A stretch of DNA of 20,193 bases, from NCBI GenBank assembly GCA_023434015.1, contig JAEYTM010000038.1, positions 1 to 20,193 on the forward strand, read 5' to 3'. This stretch comes from Pseudomonadota bacterium (GTDB lineage: Bacteria; Pseudomonadota; Alphaproteobacteria; Caulobacterales; Caulobacteraceae). Positions 1 through 7,700 of the stretch are shown piece by piece (position 1 is the first letter of the stretch; each line of letters opens with the position of its first letter). The notes beneath the pieces are model-generated. The model searched no databases, was not told where the DNA came from, and was given only the letters and a program-made list of their open reading frames with translations. The position numbers and the translations under genes are program-made.

Positions 1-685
1 CATCCGGCCCGCGCGGCTGGGGGCTGGGCGGGGCCGGTACGGCGGCGCTGACCTGGGCGATGGGCAGGTTGCCCATGCCCTCATGCGCGAATTCATCGAG
101 GCCCACCACCAGGTCCGCCGCCGCCAGATAGGCGGCCTTGGCCGTGTCCTGCGCCAGGATGGTGATGCGCCGGTCATGCGCCCGCAGCCGGGCCAGCGCC
201 GGCAGGAAATCGCTGTCGCCGGACAGCAGCACGAATTCGTCGAAGCGCGTGCGATGGTCCAGCGCCTCCCGGATATCGAGCGCCATTTTCATGTCGGCGC
301 TGTTCTTCAACCAAGCGACCGGAGGGCAATCCATGACGTCGAAGCCGGCCTGGACGAAATTGGCGCGGAATTCCGAGAAATAGGCGCGGTTGCGCAGGTC
401 CCGCGTGGCGCGGTAGCGGGCCACGGGCCGGCCCGGCTGGAAATCATGATATCCGCCGGGATTGAGGTAGCAGCGCCGCACCAGCGTGCGCCGCGTGGCC
501 GGCGGCCCGCCATCGCCGCGCCCCTCCAGCCAGGCGAGCCAGGCATCGGGGCGCTCGCCGAAGGCATAGGCGGCCCGTTCATCCCATCTCAGCAGCGCCA
601 TGAAGACATTGTCGAAATCAACATAGAGCGCCGCGCGCGGCGGCTGTTCTTGTGCCGCGTTTCGCGGCTGGTCTTGGAAGGTCAT
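1..685 (-). CDS. NYN (PIN-like) domain protein, partial at C-terminus
   Basis: The minus-strand reading frame from the ATG at 685 stays open to the window edge (228 codons seen) and was recovered by reading the reverse complement directly. It shows the NYN/LabA-type fold: YVDFDN at residues 21-26, SADMKMALD near 129-137 and LLSGDSDFLPAL at 153-164, with acidic residues D23, D131, D157 and D159 where this family binds metal. NYN proteins are PIN-like nucleases that probably act on RNA in the cytoplasm; the substrate here is unknown. After residue 205 the chain turns Pro/Ala-rich, often a linker to a further domain that would lie outside the window. No strong ribosome binding site is visible; GGA sits close upstream. 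It uses GAT, TAT and CAT more freely than most genes further right, which hints at a different origin. Family assignment is confident; function is not. Confidence 0.85.
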   Translation of the reverse strand, partial: MTFQDQPRNAAQEQPPRAALYVDFDNVFMALLRWDERAAYAFGERPDAWLAWLEGRGDGGPPATRRTLVRRCYLNPGGYHDFQPGRPVARYRATRDLRNRAYFSEFRANFVQAGFDVMDCPPVAWLKNSADMKMALDIREALDHRTRFDEFVLLSGDSDFLPALARLRAHDRRITILAQDTAKAAYLAAADLVVGLDEFAHEGMGNLPIAQVSAAVPAPPSPQPRGPD

Positions 686-735
686 GGAGTCATCCGGGCC
701 GAAGAAGTCTCGGCATTCTGGTCATAAGGGGGCAG

Positions 736-2091
736 TCATGTCGGAACTCGCCTTGACGGCAAGGCGGCAGGCTGGTCATGGTCCGCGCCCAGATTGCCCA
801 GCACCACGTCGGCCCCGTCCTCCCCGTAGAGCAGGTCGTTGTCCTTGCCGCCGACCACCCAGTCGTCGCCGTCGCCGCCGTGGACGGTGTCGGCGCCCAT
901 GTTGCCGTGCAGGTCGTCGAACGCCGCCCCGCCGACCAGCAGGTCGTCGCCGGCCTCGCCGCGCAGATAGTCCTGGCCCGCGCCGCCGTCGATGGTGTCG
1001 CCGCCGCCGCCGCCCAGTATGGCGTTGCGGGCGTCATTGCCGGTGATCCGATCGCCACCCGACCCGCCGACCGCGTTCTCGATCGTGACCCCCGCCGCCA
1101 CGGCGACGTTCCCGGTCAGGCCGCCGACGTTGGAGAAGAAGCCCGGCCGCAGGTCGATGACCTGGTTCATGGCGTAGCCGGAAAAGTCCAGGGTGTCGTT
1201 GCCGCCCACGTCCCAGACCGCGAACACCAGCTTGCTGGACCCGTTCGCGGCGACGAACCACGGCCGGTCGGCGGTCGCGTTGAACCCATAGACGGTGTCG
1301 CCCGCCCGGGTCGCCGTGTTCGGCCCGTACTCGAGCTGGGCGGCGGCGATGTCGTCGAGCAGAGGGGCCGCGGAATAGACCCCGCCGAAGCTCGCGCCCG
1401 TGTTGCCTTCTCCGAAGTAGCTCATCACCGTGTACTGACGGCTGTCCTCGTAATAGCCGGCGTCGGCCGCGTAGGTGATCGGCTCGTCGTCGTCGCCGGC
1501 GTCGTAGTCCGAGGGATGCGCCAGGCCGATGGCGTGGCCGATCTCGTGCAGAAGCACCATCCCGCCATAGTTGCCGACCACCGGTCGGGCATTGGAGCCG
1601 CTGGCGACATTGATCCAGACGTCGCCGGCCGCCGAGCCGAACGCCGTCGAGCCCGGATACATGGCGAAGGCCGAAGCCCCCTTCACGCCGGTGCTGTAGT
1701 TGCCGAGCAGGATGCTGGCGGCGTTGGAATAGGCCGCCTCGCCACTCGAGCCGATCCCGACCCTGACGAAGGTGATGTTCGCGACGTCCGCCCACCCTTT
1801 CAGGGCCAACTCCGCATGCTCGATCTGGGCGGCGTTGAAGCGCGAGAACCCGCCGGCGTCGTCGGGCATCCGGGTCGGCTCGGTCGAACGGAAGGCGTAG
1901 GTTACGGTGAAGCCGACTCCGAGCGCCGCCGACCAGCCCGGATCGCCCCGGACGATCTGGTGGCCGGCTTCGGCGATGGTCAGGCTGTCCTTGCCGTTCG
2001 AGGCCCCGCCGCCGCGCGCGTCCGCGTTCAGGTAGCGGGCCCCGCCGTCGCCAGCGGCCGTATCGACGAAGACATGGGCGTCAATCGACAT
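736..2091 (-). CDS. Serralysin-like M10 zinc metalloprotease with RTX repeats, C-terminus probably truncated
   Basis: The 451-residue product carries the metzincin zinc site HEIGHAIGLAH (182-192; H182, E183, H186, H192) and a Met-turn VMSYF (M223, Y225), both diagnostic of serralysins. Glycine/aspartate-rich calcium-binding repeats of the GGxGxD kind follow from about 343 to 436. There is no N-terminal signal peptide, as expected for proteases exported by type I secretion through a C-terminal signal. After GNLGAD (431-436) the repeat pattern stops dead and the last 15 residues (HDQPAALPSRRVPT type) look like non-coding read-through. The usual C-terminal beta-roll end and hydrophobic secretion tail are therefore missing. 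No type I secretion genes are in the window. The start at 2091 lacks a clear ribosome binding site. I infer a truncated gene, perhaps not secreted; it may still be annotated as intact. Confidence 0.85.
   Translation of the reverse strand: MSIDAHVFVDTAAGDGGARYLNADARGGGASNGKDSLTIAEAGHQIVRGDPGWSAALGVGFTVTYAFRSTEPTRMPDDAGGFSRFNAAQIEHAELALKGWADVANITFVRVGIGSSGEAAYSNAASILLGNYSTGVKGASAFAMYPGSTAFGSAAGDVWINVASGSNARPVVGNYGGMVLLHEIGHAIGLAHPSDYDAGDDDEPITYAADAGYYEDSRQYTVMSYFGEGNTGASFGGVYSAAPLLDDIAAAQLEYGPNTATRAGDTVYGFNATADRPWFVAANGSSKLVFAVWDVGGNDTLDFSGYAMNQVIDLRPGFFSNVGGLTGNVAVAAGVTIENAVGGSGGDRITGNDARNAILGGGGGDTIDGGAGQDYLRGEAGDDLLVGGAAFDDLHGNMGADTVHGGDGDDWVVGGKDNDLLYGEDGADVVLGNLGADHDQPAALPSRRVPT
749..766. 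repeat. Perfect 7-bp inverted repeat near the serralysin/NYN junction
   Basis: CGCCTTG (749-755) and CAAGGCG (760-766) form a perfect stem with an ACGG loop. It lies in the last codons of the truncated protease frame and upstream of the NYN gene. No T-run follows on either strand, so it is not a canonical intrinsic terminator. It could be a remnant of a terminator or a recombination scar. Confidence 0.4.
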
Positions 2092-2195
2092 CGCAGAATT
2101 CTACTCGCACGCCCCCGCCGAATGGTTAAGGGAACAGCGTTCGACGTGCAATTCGGCGGCCCGCGACGCAAGCGCGCACCCGGATGGCGCGGTCG

Positions 2196-2918
2196 TCAGC
2201 CGGTCAGCGCCTTGAGCGCCTCGGCGTCGAAGGGCGCCGCGCTTTTGATGTCGTTGTCGAAGTAGGCGTAGACGTCGCGGCCCTCGGCCCTCCAGCGGCC
2301 GATGCGATCGGCCCACGCCTGCAGCTCGGCCTGCGGGTAGCGACCATGGTAGCGGCCGCCAGGCCCGTGGCCGCGGAGATAGACCCAGGAGGCCGTCACC
2401 TCCCACGGCGACGGCGCGGAATGGTGGTCGGAGATGCACAGCGCCGCATCATGATCGGCGAGCATGCGGAAGACCGTCGGATCGTACCAGCTCGGGTGGC
2501 GGAACTCGACGGCGTGACGGCCGCCCGGCGGCAGCAGCTTGAGGAAGTCCGCCAGACGCGCGTCGTTGCGGCGCAACTGCGGCGGCAGCTGGATCAGCGC
2601 CGGCCCATGGTGGTCGCCCAGCGGCGCCATCCGTCCGAACACCAGGGCGACGGGATCGGCGCAGTCCTTCAGCTTCTTGTTGTGGGTGATGAACCGGCTG
2701 ACCTTCCAGGCGAAGACGAAGCCGGCGGGGGCCCGCCGGGCCCAGCCCTCCACCGTCGCTTCCGATGGCAGGCGATAGAAGCTGGCGTTGATCTCCGTCG
2801 TGTCGAAGCGGCTGGCATAATAGCCGAAACGTTCGCGGTCCTTGGTTCCGGCCGGATAAAATGGCCCGGTCCAGGCCCTGTAGGTCCAGCCGGAACAGCC
2901 GATGCGGAGCGCGCCCAT
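2196..2918 (-). CDS. DUF72 family protein (YecE-like)
   Basis: The 240-residue product has the full DUF72 pattern: IGCSGWTYRAWTGPFYP at the N-terminus (6-22), EINASFYRLP (42-51), VEFRHPSW (137-144) and YAYFDND (217-223). DUF72 proteins are predicted TIM-barrel proteins of unknown biochemical role. The length matches the family's usual 230-300 residues and no key block is missing. It starts 51 bp after the stop of the riboflavin gene on the same strand and may be read in the same transcript, but no good ribosome binding site precedes the ATG. No signal peptide or membrane segment is visible, so it should be cytoplasmic. Family call is firm; no function can be assigned. Confidence 0.9.
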   Translation of the reverse strand: MGALRIGCSGWTYRAWTGPFYPAGTKDRERFGYYASRFDTTEINASFYRLPSEATVEGWARRAPAGFVFAWKVSRFITHNKKLKDCADPVALVFGRMAPLGDHHGPALIQLPPQLRRNDARLADFLKLLPPGGRHAVEFRHPSWYDPTVFRMLADHDAALCISDHHSAPSPWEVTASWVYLRGHGPGGRYHGRYPQAELQAWADRIGRWRAEGRDVYAYFDNDIKSAAPFDAEALKALTG

Positions 2919-2969
2919 GGCAGGGTGAACGCGGAGGCCGGGCGGGGAGATGCGGTCCCCGGCGAAGAC

Positions 2970-4118
2970 CTAGTCCAGCGGTACGCGGCCGAGGATCTTC
3001 AGCCCATAACCGCCGGAGCCCGGCAGGACCGTCTGGGACGAGGTCAGCAGCAGCATGTCGCGCACGCCGAGATCGAGCAGGATCTGGGCGCCCACACCAT
3101 AGTCGCGCAGCACCTTGGCCTCGTGGTTGGCTTCCGCCTGACCGTAGCGTTCCGACAGCCAGGCCGGGTCGGAATCGCGGATGAACACCGCCACGCCCGC
3201 GCCGTCGTGCTCAGAGATCGCCTTCAGCGCCTTCGGCACATAGTCCCGCCGCGCCTCGACATGACCCAGCATGTCCGCGGCCATGTCCACCCGGTGCATC
3301 CGCACCAGGGTCGGCTTCTCCGGATCGACGCGGCCCTTGGTGAGCACCACGTGTTCGGTCCGGTCGATGACATTGCGGTAGATCACCATCCGGAAACGGC
3401 CGCCGTAGGCGCTGTCGAACGGCGTCTCCAGAACGCGCTCGACCTGGCGTTCGGTGCGGCGGCGATAGGCGATCAGGTCGGCGATGGTGCCGATCTTCAG
3501 CCCGTGCAGCTGGGCGAAGGCGACGAGGTCGGGCAGGCGCGCCATCGACCCGTCGTCCTTCATGATCTCGCAGATCACGCCGGCCGGGTTGAGGCCCGCC
3601 ATACGGCTGATGTCGACCGCCGCCTCGGTATGGCCGGCGCGGACCAGCACGCCGCCGTCCCGCGCCACCAGCGGGAAGACGTGGCCCGGAGAGACGATGT
3701 CGTCGGGACCTTTGCTGGGATCGATGGCCACCGCGATGGTGTGGGCCCGGTCATGGGCGGAGATGCCGGTGGTCACCCCCTCGCGCGCCTCGATCGAGAC
3801 GGTGAAGGCGGTGCCATGGCCGGACTGATTGTCGCTGGACATCGGCGGCAGCCGCAGCGCCCGGGCGCGCTCGGCCGGGATCGACAGGCAGATCAGGCCG
3901 CGGGCGTGGCGGGCCATGAAGTTGATCTGGTCCGGCGTGGCGAACTGCGCCGGGATGATCACGTCGCCTTCGTTCTCGCGGTCCTCGGCGTCCACCAGGA
4001 TGTAGGGCCGCCCGTTGCGGGCGTCCTCGATGATGTCCTCGATCGGGGAGATCGCGGACGAGACGTCGTCGTCGATGTGGCCCTTGTCGGTGGGCGGGAC
4101 CAGGTAGGGGCGTGTCAT
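2970..4118 (-). CDS. ribB: 3,4-dihydroxy-2-butanone 4-phosphate synthase (RibB) with degenerate GTP cyclohydrolase II-like domain
   Basis: Residues about 22-222 form RibB, which converts ribulose 5-phosphate to the four-carbon unit of riboflavin. Visible are the acidic loop DAEDRENEGD (43-52), RAGHTEAAVD (160-169) and CEIM (183-186). Residues about 230-382 resemble the RibA (GTP cyclohydrolase II) fold and keep LVRMHRVD (271-278). However, the zinc-binding cysteine cluster (C-x10-C-x-C) is absent: there is no cysteine at all in this half. The second domain is thus unlikely to hydrolyse GTP, a degeneration I recall from other alphaproteobacterial RibBA-like proteins. The ATG overlaps the stop of the upstream flavin reductase-like gene as ATGA (4115-4118), pointing to translational coupling. 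The product would work in the cytoplasm. A separate RibA should exist elsewhere. Confidence 0.92.
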   Translation of the reverse strand: MTRPYLVPPTDKGHIDDDVSSAISPIEDIIEDARNGRPYILVDAEDRENEGDVIIPAQFATPDQINFMARHARGLICLSIPAERARALRLPPMSSDNQSGHGTAFTVSIEAREGVTTGISAHDRAHTIAVAIDPSKGPDDIVSPGHVFPLVARDGGVLVRAGHTEAAVDISRMAGLNPAGVICEIMKDDGSMARLPDLVAFAQLHGLKIGTIADLIAYRRRTERQVERVLETPFDSAYGGRFRMVIYRNVIDRTEHVVLTKGRVDPEKPTLVRMHRVDMAADMLGHVEARRDYVPKALKAISEHDGAGVAVFIRDSDPAWLSERYGQAEANHEAKVLRDYGVGAQILLDLGVRDMLLLTSSQTVLPGSGGYGLKILGRVPLD

Positions 4119-4726
4119 CGGGCAGCTCGCATTCGGGCGAAATCCATGACCTGTTCGGCGACGGTCGAAAGCTGCCAGGCGTCCTTCGCCTCGCGGCAGT
4201 CGCCGAGCCCGTCGAACAGATCGGTGGTCGCGTTCAGGGCTGCGCCGAACGGCGTCGGCCAGCCTCTCAGCGCATGTATGATCGAGCGCAGCGCCATCAA
4301 GGTCGTGCCCGCCGCCTGCCAGCCGTCGGCGGTGACGATGGTCCCCACGGGCTTGCCCTGGAAATAGGGCGCCGTGTCGCTGCGGCCGATCTCAAGGGTG
4401 TCGAGGGCGTTCTTGATCAGGCCCGACAGGGAGCCGTGATAGCCGGGCGTCGCCACGATCACCCCGTCGGCGTCGCGCACCGCGTCGGCGAGTTCGCGCT
4501 GCGCCTCGGTCACCTCACCCGGCCGCGGGTCGAAGATCGGCAGCCGCCCGAGGAATTCCCCGCCCAGCAGACGCGTCTCGGCGCCGGCGGCCTCGGCGGC
4601 CCTCAGGCTGAAGACCAGCGCCTTCTCGGAGATCGAGCCGGGACGGATGGTGCCGCCGATGCCGACGATCAGCGGCCGGCGCGGCGTCGCCAGCGAAGCG
4701 TTCGAATTGTCCGGAATACCCGTCAA
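4115..4726 (-). CDS. NADPH-dependent FMN reductase family protein
   Basis: The product has the flavodoxin-like fold of the FMN_red family. The phosphate-binding segment VGIGGTIRPGSISEKAL occurs near the N-terminus, and TPGYHGSLSGLIKNALD is the typical flavin-contacting motif. Such enzymes reduce free or bound FMN (or quinones, chromate, azo dyes) with NAD(P)H in the cytoplasm. The open frame reaches back to an ATG at 4846, but the first 50 or so residues match nothing in the family and would leave no space for a promoter before the divergent hydrolase. I therefore prefer the TTG at 4726 (203 residues, a normal length), although its ribosome binding site is weak. Overlap with ribB by ATGA suggests the pair makes and uses flavin together. 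The exact substrate is unknown. Confidence 0.85.
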   Translation of the reverse strand: MTGIPDNSNASLATPRRPLIVGIGGTIRPGSISEKALVFSLRAAEAAGAETRLLGGEFLGRLPIFDPRPGEVTEAQRELADAVRDADGVIVATPGYHGSLSGLIKNALDTLEIGRSDTAPYFQGKPVGTIVTADGWQAAGTTLMALRSIIHALRGWPTPFGAALNATTDLFDGLGDCREAKDAWQLSTVAEQVMDFARMRAAR

Positions 4727-4848
4727 AGCAGCGTCCGTTCCTCGGGCCGGCCGTAAAAGCACGTTATCGCCTGCCGCGCAGTAGATATTCTCCGCCCCAG
4801 ATCCCAGCATGTCCCGGCGTCGCCCCGGACGCAAACGGAGCGCCATCC

Positions 4849-6075
4849 ATGAGCAAGGCCAGGTCCCAGGGGTTCTCGCCCGATCGCCTGCAGCGCATCG
4901 ACCGCCTGCTGAACGACCGCTACGTCGCGCCCGGCCGCCTGCCCTGCGCCCACTTCGTGCTCGCCCGCCATGGCCAGGTGGTCCACGAGACGGTGCTCGG
5001 CCGCCGCGACCTGGAACGCGGCGCGCCGGCGACTGCCGACACCGTCTACCGCATCTATTCCATGACCAAGCCGGTGGTCAGCGTCGCCCTGATGATGCTG
5101 GTCGAGGAGGGCGCCGTCGCGCTCGACGACCCGGTGACGAAGTTCATTCCCGAATGGCGCTCGCTGGGGGTCTTCCAGGCCGGCACCCTCCGCGGCTTCG
5201 CGACCGAACAGCCGCAACGTCCAATGCAGGTGGTCGACCTGCTGCGCCACACCTGCGGCCTGACCTACGGCTTCCAGCAGCGCACCAATGTCGACGCCGC
5301 CTACCGCAAGCTCAGGCTTGATCATGTGCACGGCGACCTCGACCTGGAGGGCATGATCGCCGCCCTCGGCCGGCTGCCGCTGGAATTCTCGCCCGGCGAG
5401 GCGTGGAACTATTCGGTCGCCACCGACGTGGCCGGCTACCTCGTCCAGAAGATCGCCGGCCAGCCGCTCGACCAGGTGCTGCGTGAGAGGATCTTCGAGC
5501 CGCTGAAGATGTCCGACACCGGCTTCCAGGTCCGCGAAGACCAGCGCAATCGCTTCGCCGCCTGCTACGAGGCCGGTCCCGACGGGAAACTGTCGCTGCA
5601 GGACGATCCGGCGACCAGCGACTTCCTGCGGCCGCCAACCCTTCTGTCGGGCGGCGGCGGCCTGGTCTCGACCGCCGCCGACTACCTGCGGTTCTGCAAC
5701 ATGCTGCTCAACGGCGGCGAGCTGGACGGCGCCCGCATCCTGGCGCCTAAGACCGTCCGGCTGATGGCCTCCAACCATCTGCCCGGCGGCCAGGACCTGA
5801 CGCAGATGTCGCGCTCGCTGTTCTCCGAGAGCACCTACGCCGGCGTAGGCTTCGGCCTGGGCTTCGCCGTGGTTTTCGACCCGCCGCGCACCCTGATCCC
5901 CTGCAGCCAGGGCGAGTTCTACTGGGGCGGCATGGCCTCCACGGCCTTCTGGATCGACCCGGTGGAGCAGGTGACCGCGGTGTTCATGACCCAGATGATG
6001 CCGTCTTCCGCCTATCCGGTCCGACGCGAACTGCGGACCTTGGCCTACGCCGCCCTGATGGACTGCAACGCCTAG
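4849..6075 (+). CDS. Serine hydrolase, beta-lactamase class C / family VIII esterase-like
   Basis: The 408-residue protein belongs to the penicillin-binding-protein-like serine hydrolases (Pfam Beta-lactamase). The nucleophile motif SMTK (S71-K74) and the second motif tyrosine in WNYSV (Y188) are present; this second motif reads Y-S-V rather than the Y-x-N of true class C enzymes. In the third position, WGG (359-361) replaces KTG/HTG, as in many esterase VIII relatives. No signal peptide is seen, which argues for a cytoplasmic esterase rather than a periplasmic beta-lactamase. GGAG lies about 12 nt upstream of the ATG. The gene is divergent from the flavin reductase and converges with the MATE gene, sharing CTAG (6072-6075) for the two stops. 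Likely activity is hydrolysis of small esters; the substrate cannot be told. Confidence 0.9.
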   Translation: MSKARSQGFSPDRLQRIDRLLNDRYVAPGRLPCAHFVLARHGQVVHETVLGRRDLERGAPATADTVYRIYSMTKPVVSVALMMLVEEGAVALDDPVTKFIPEWRSLGVFQAGTLRGFATEQPQRPMQVVDLLRHTCGLTYGFQQRTNVDAAYRKLRLDHVHGDLDLEGMIAALGRLPLEFSPGEAWNYSVATDVAGYLVQKIAGQPLDQVLRERIFEPLKMSDTGFQVREDQRNRFAACYEAGPDGKLSLQDDPATSDFLRPPTLLSGGGGLVSTAADYLRFCNMLLNGGELDGARILAPKTVRLMASNHLPGGQDLTQMSRSLFSESTYAGVGFGLGFAVVFDPPRTLIPCSQGEFYWGGMASTAFWIDPVEQVTAVFMTQMMPSSAYPVRRELRTLAYAALMDCNA

Positions 6076-7481
6076 CCGGCGGGCTCCGCCTCCTGGGCGG
6101 TGGGGGCGGGCAGGATGCGCGCGGTGCGCCAGCCTCCCCACACGTAATAACCGCCCGCCAGGGTCACCATGACCACCGCGCCCAGCGGGAAGGCCGCCCA
6201 GATGGCGTCGGCGCCGAGGCGCGGCTCCAGCAGGGCCGCGAACGGCACCCTAACGCCCCAGAGCGCCAGGATCATCGCCAGCAGAGGCGGCCATACCGTG
6301 CCGGTGGCCCGGATCACGCCGTTGAAGATGAACGCCATGCCGAACGGCACAAAGCCCCACAGGACGATGGTGTTGATGTGGGCGGCGACCGGCAGGGCGG
6401 CGCTGTCGGCGGGCAGGAAGGCGCGCAGCACATAGGGCTGGGCCAGCATCACCGCCGCGACGAGCGCAGTGGTGCCGACCGCGGCGAACAGCACGCCGCG
6501 GCGGGCGATCTCGCCCACCCGGTCCATCCGCCCGGCCCCCACGTTCTGCGCCGCCATGGACGAGACCGCCACGCCCAGGGCCATGGCCGGCATCTGCACA
6601 TAGGTCCAGATCTGGCTCGCCGCGCCATAGGCGGCCGCGGTGACGGTCCCGTGGGCGTTCACCAGGCTCATCATCGTGGTGGCGGCCAAGGAGACGACCA
6701 TCATCTGGAAGGCCATCGGCAGGCCCTTGAACACCAGGGTGCGGATGATGGCGGCGTCAGGCAGCAACAGGCGCCACTCCCGAGGGCGCACCACCAGCAG
6801 GCTGCCCTTCCGGTAGAGATGGACCATCAGCGCCGCCAGGGTGGCCAGTTCGGCGACCAGGGTGGCGGCCGCCGATCCGGCGATACCCATGGCCGGCAAA
6901 GGTCCCGTCCCCAGGATCAGCAGGGGATTGAGCGCCACATTGATGACCACCGTCAGGATGGCGAACAGGAAGGGGGTGCGCGAGTCGCCCGACCCGCGCA
7001 GAGCCATGATCAGCAGGGTGAAGACGCAGAGGAACGGGAAGGCCGCGAACACCACGCGGAGGTAGGCGACCGCCTGCGCGTGCGCGTCGGCGGGCGTGCC
7101 CATCGCCGTCAGGATCGCCGGCGTCAGGACCATGCCGAGCAGGCCCAGCACCGCGCCAGCGACGGCGAAGAAGGCGGTCGCCACCCCCATAACTCGCCGC
7201 GCCGTCGCCTCGTCCCGCGCTCCCAGCGCCTGGCCGAGCATGATGTTGGCGGCCATGGTCAGGCCGAAGGTCGCCCCGATCATCAGGAAGAATATCTGGT
7301 TGGCGTTGGAGATCGCCGCCAGGGCGGCCTCGCCCAGGATATGACTGACCCAGGCGGCGTTGGACGAGCCGTTCAGCGACTGGAGGATGTTGGAGCCCAG
7401 CACCGGCAGGGCGAAGACGATCAGCGTCCCGCCGATCGGCCCGGTCGTGAGGTCCAGGGCCGCGCGGCCTGCGCGCGGCAT
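6072..7481 (-). CDS. MATE family multidrug efflux transporter
   Basis: The product (469 residues from this start) is a multispanning membrane protein with the two-fold MatE pattern. The first half starts with GGTLIVFALPVLGSNILQ and the second with LVFKGLPMAFQMMVV; each is followed by a run of hydrophobic helices, about twelve in total. MATE proteins export cationic drugs or metabolites across the inner membrane in exchange for Na+ or H+. The frame is open far upstream into the rfbB promoter region, but that extension is not family-like. The ATG at 7481 is preceded by AGGAG at good spacing (GAGGAGCGACATG); an ATG at 7505 is also possible but has only a G-run directly against it. It is transcribed divergently from rfbB. 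Its substrate is unknown; no regulator sits beside it. Confidence 0.92.
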   Translation of the reverse strand: MPRAGRAALDLTTGPIGGTLIVFALPVLGSNILQSLNGSSNAAWVSHILGEAALAAISNANQIFFLMIGATFGLTMAANIMLGQALGARDEATARRVMGVATAFFAVAGAVLGLLGMVLTPAILTAMGTPADAHAQAVAYLRVVFAAFPFLCVFTLLIMALRGSGDSRTPFLFAILTVVINVALNPLLILGTGPLPAMGIAGSAAATLVAELATLAALMVHLYRKGSLLVVRPREWRLLLPDAAIIRTLVFKGLPMAFQMMVVSLAATTMMSLVNAHGTVTAAAYGAASQIWTYVQMPAMALGVAVSSMAAQNVGAGRMDRVGEIARRGVLFAAVGTTALVAAVMLAQPYVLRAFLPADSAALPVAAHINTIVLWGFVPFGMAFIFNGVIRATGTVWPPLLAMILALWGVRVPFAALLEPRLGADAIWAAFPLGAVVMVTLAGGYYVWGGWRTARILPAPTAQEAEPAG

Positions 7482-7621
7482 GTCGCTCCTCGCCTCCACG
7501 TCCATCCCCCCGAGGCGCACGGAGCGCCAGACGCACGCCGCGTCACCCCCGAAAGACGCCGATCCGCCGGCGCGATCAAGCGGGTCCTTGAGAGGCCGGG
7601 AAAGTCCGAAGGGTTGAGCGT

Positions 7622-7646
7622 GCGCCGTTTCGTTGTAAGACGGCGC
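7622..7646. promoter_or_regulatory. Inverted repeat upstream of rfbB (possible operator or leader hairpin)
   Basis: GCGCCGT (7622-7628) and ACGGCGC (7640-7646) are perfect inverted arms around an 11-nt spacer, 55 bp before the rfbB start in the divergent MATE/rfbB gap (7482-7700). It could be a protein-binding site or an RNA hairpin in the leader. No convincing -35/-10 pair is visible beside it. Confidence 0.35.
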
Positions 7647-7700
7647 CCGGGACGGGTGAACTCTATCGGCGGCGGGGGCCGCCCGGATAAGAAAGACCGC

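Noticed and set aside
778..2265. Long plus-strand frame opposite the serralysin gene
   Set aside because: Antisense shadow in GC-rich DNA: composition is Val/Ala/Arg/Gly-rich with no family motif, while the minus strand encodes a clear metalloprotease.
2184..4367. 727-codon plus-strand frame opposite DUF72 and ribB
   Set aside because: It runs across three well-recognised minus-strand genes and has the His/Arg/Gly-rich look of an antisense frame.
4723..6141. Long minus-strand frame opposite the serine hydrolase
   Set aside because: The plus strand has an intact hydrolase with catalytic motifs; the opposite frame shows none.
6378..7700. Upstream extension of the rfbB frame
   Set aside because: This stretch is antisense to the MATE gene; RfbB homology begins exactly at the ATG at 7701.
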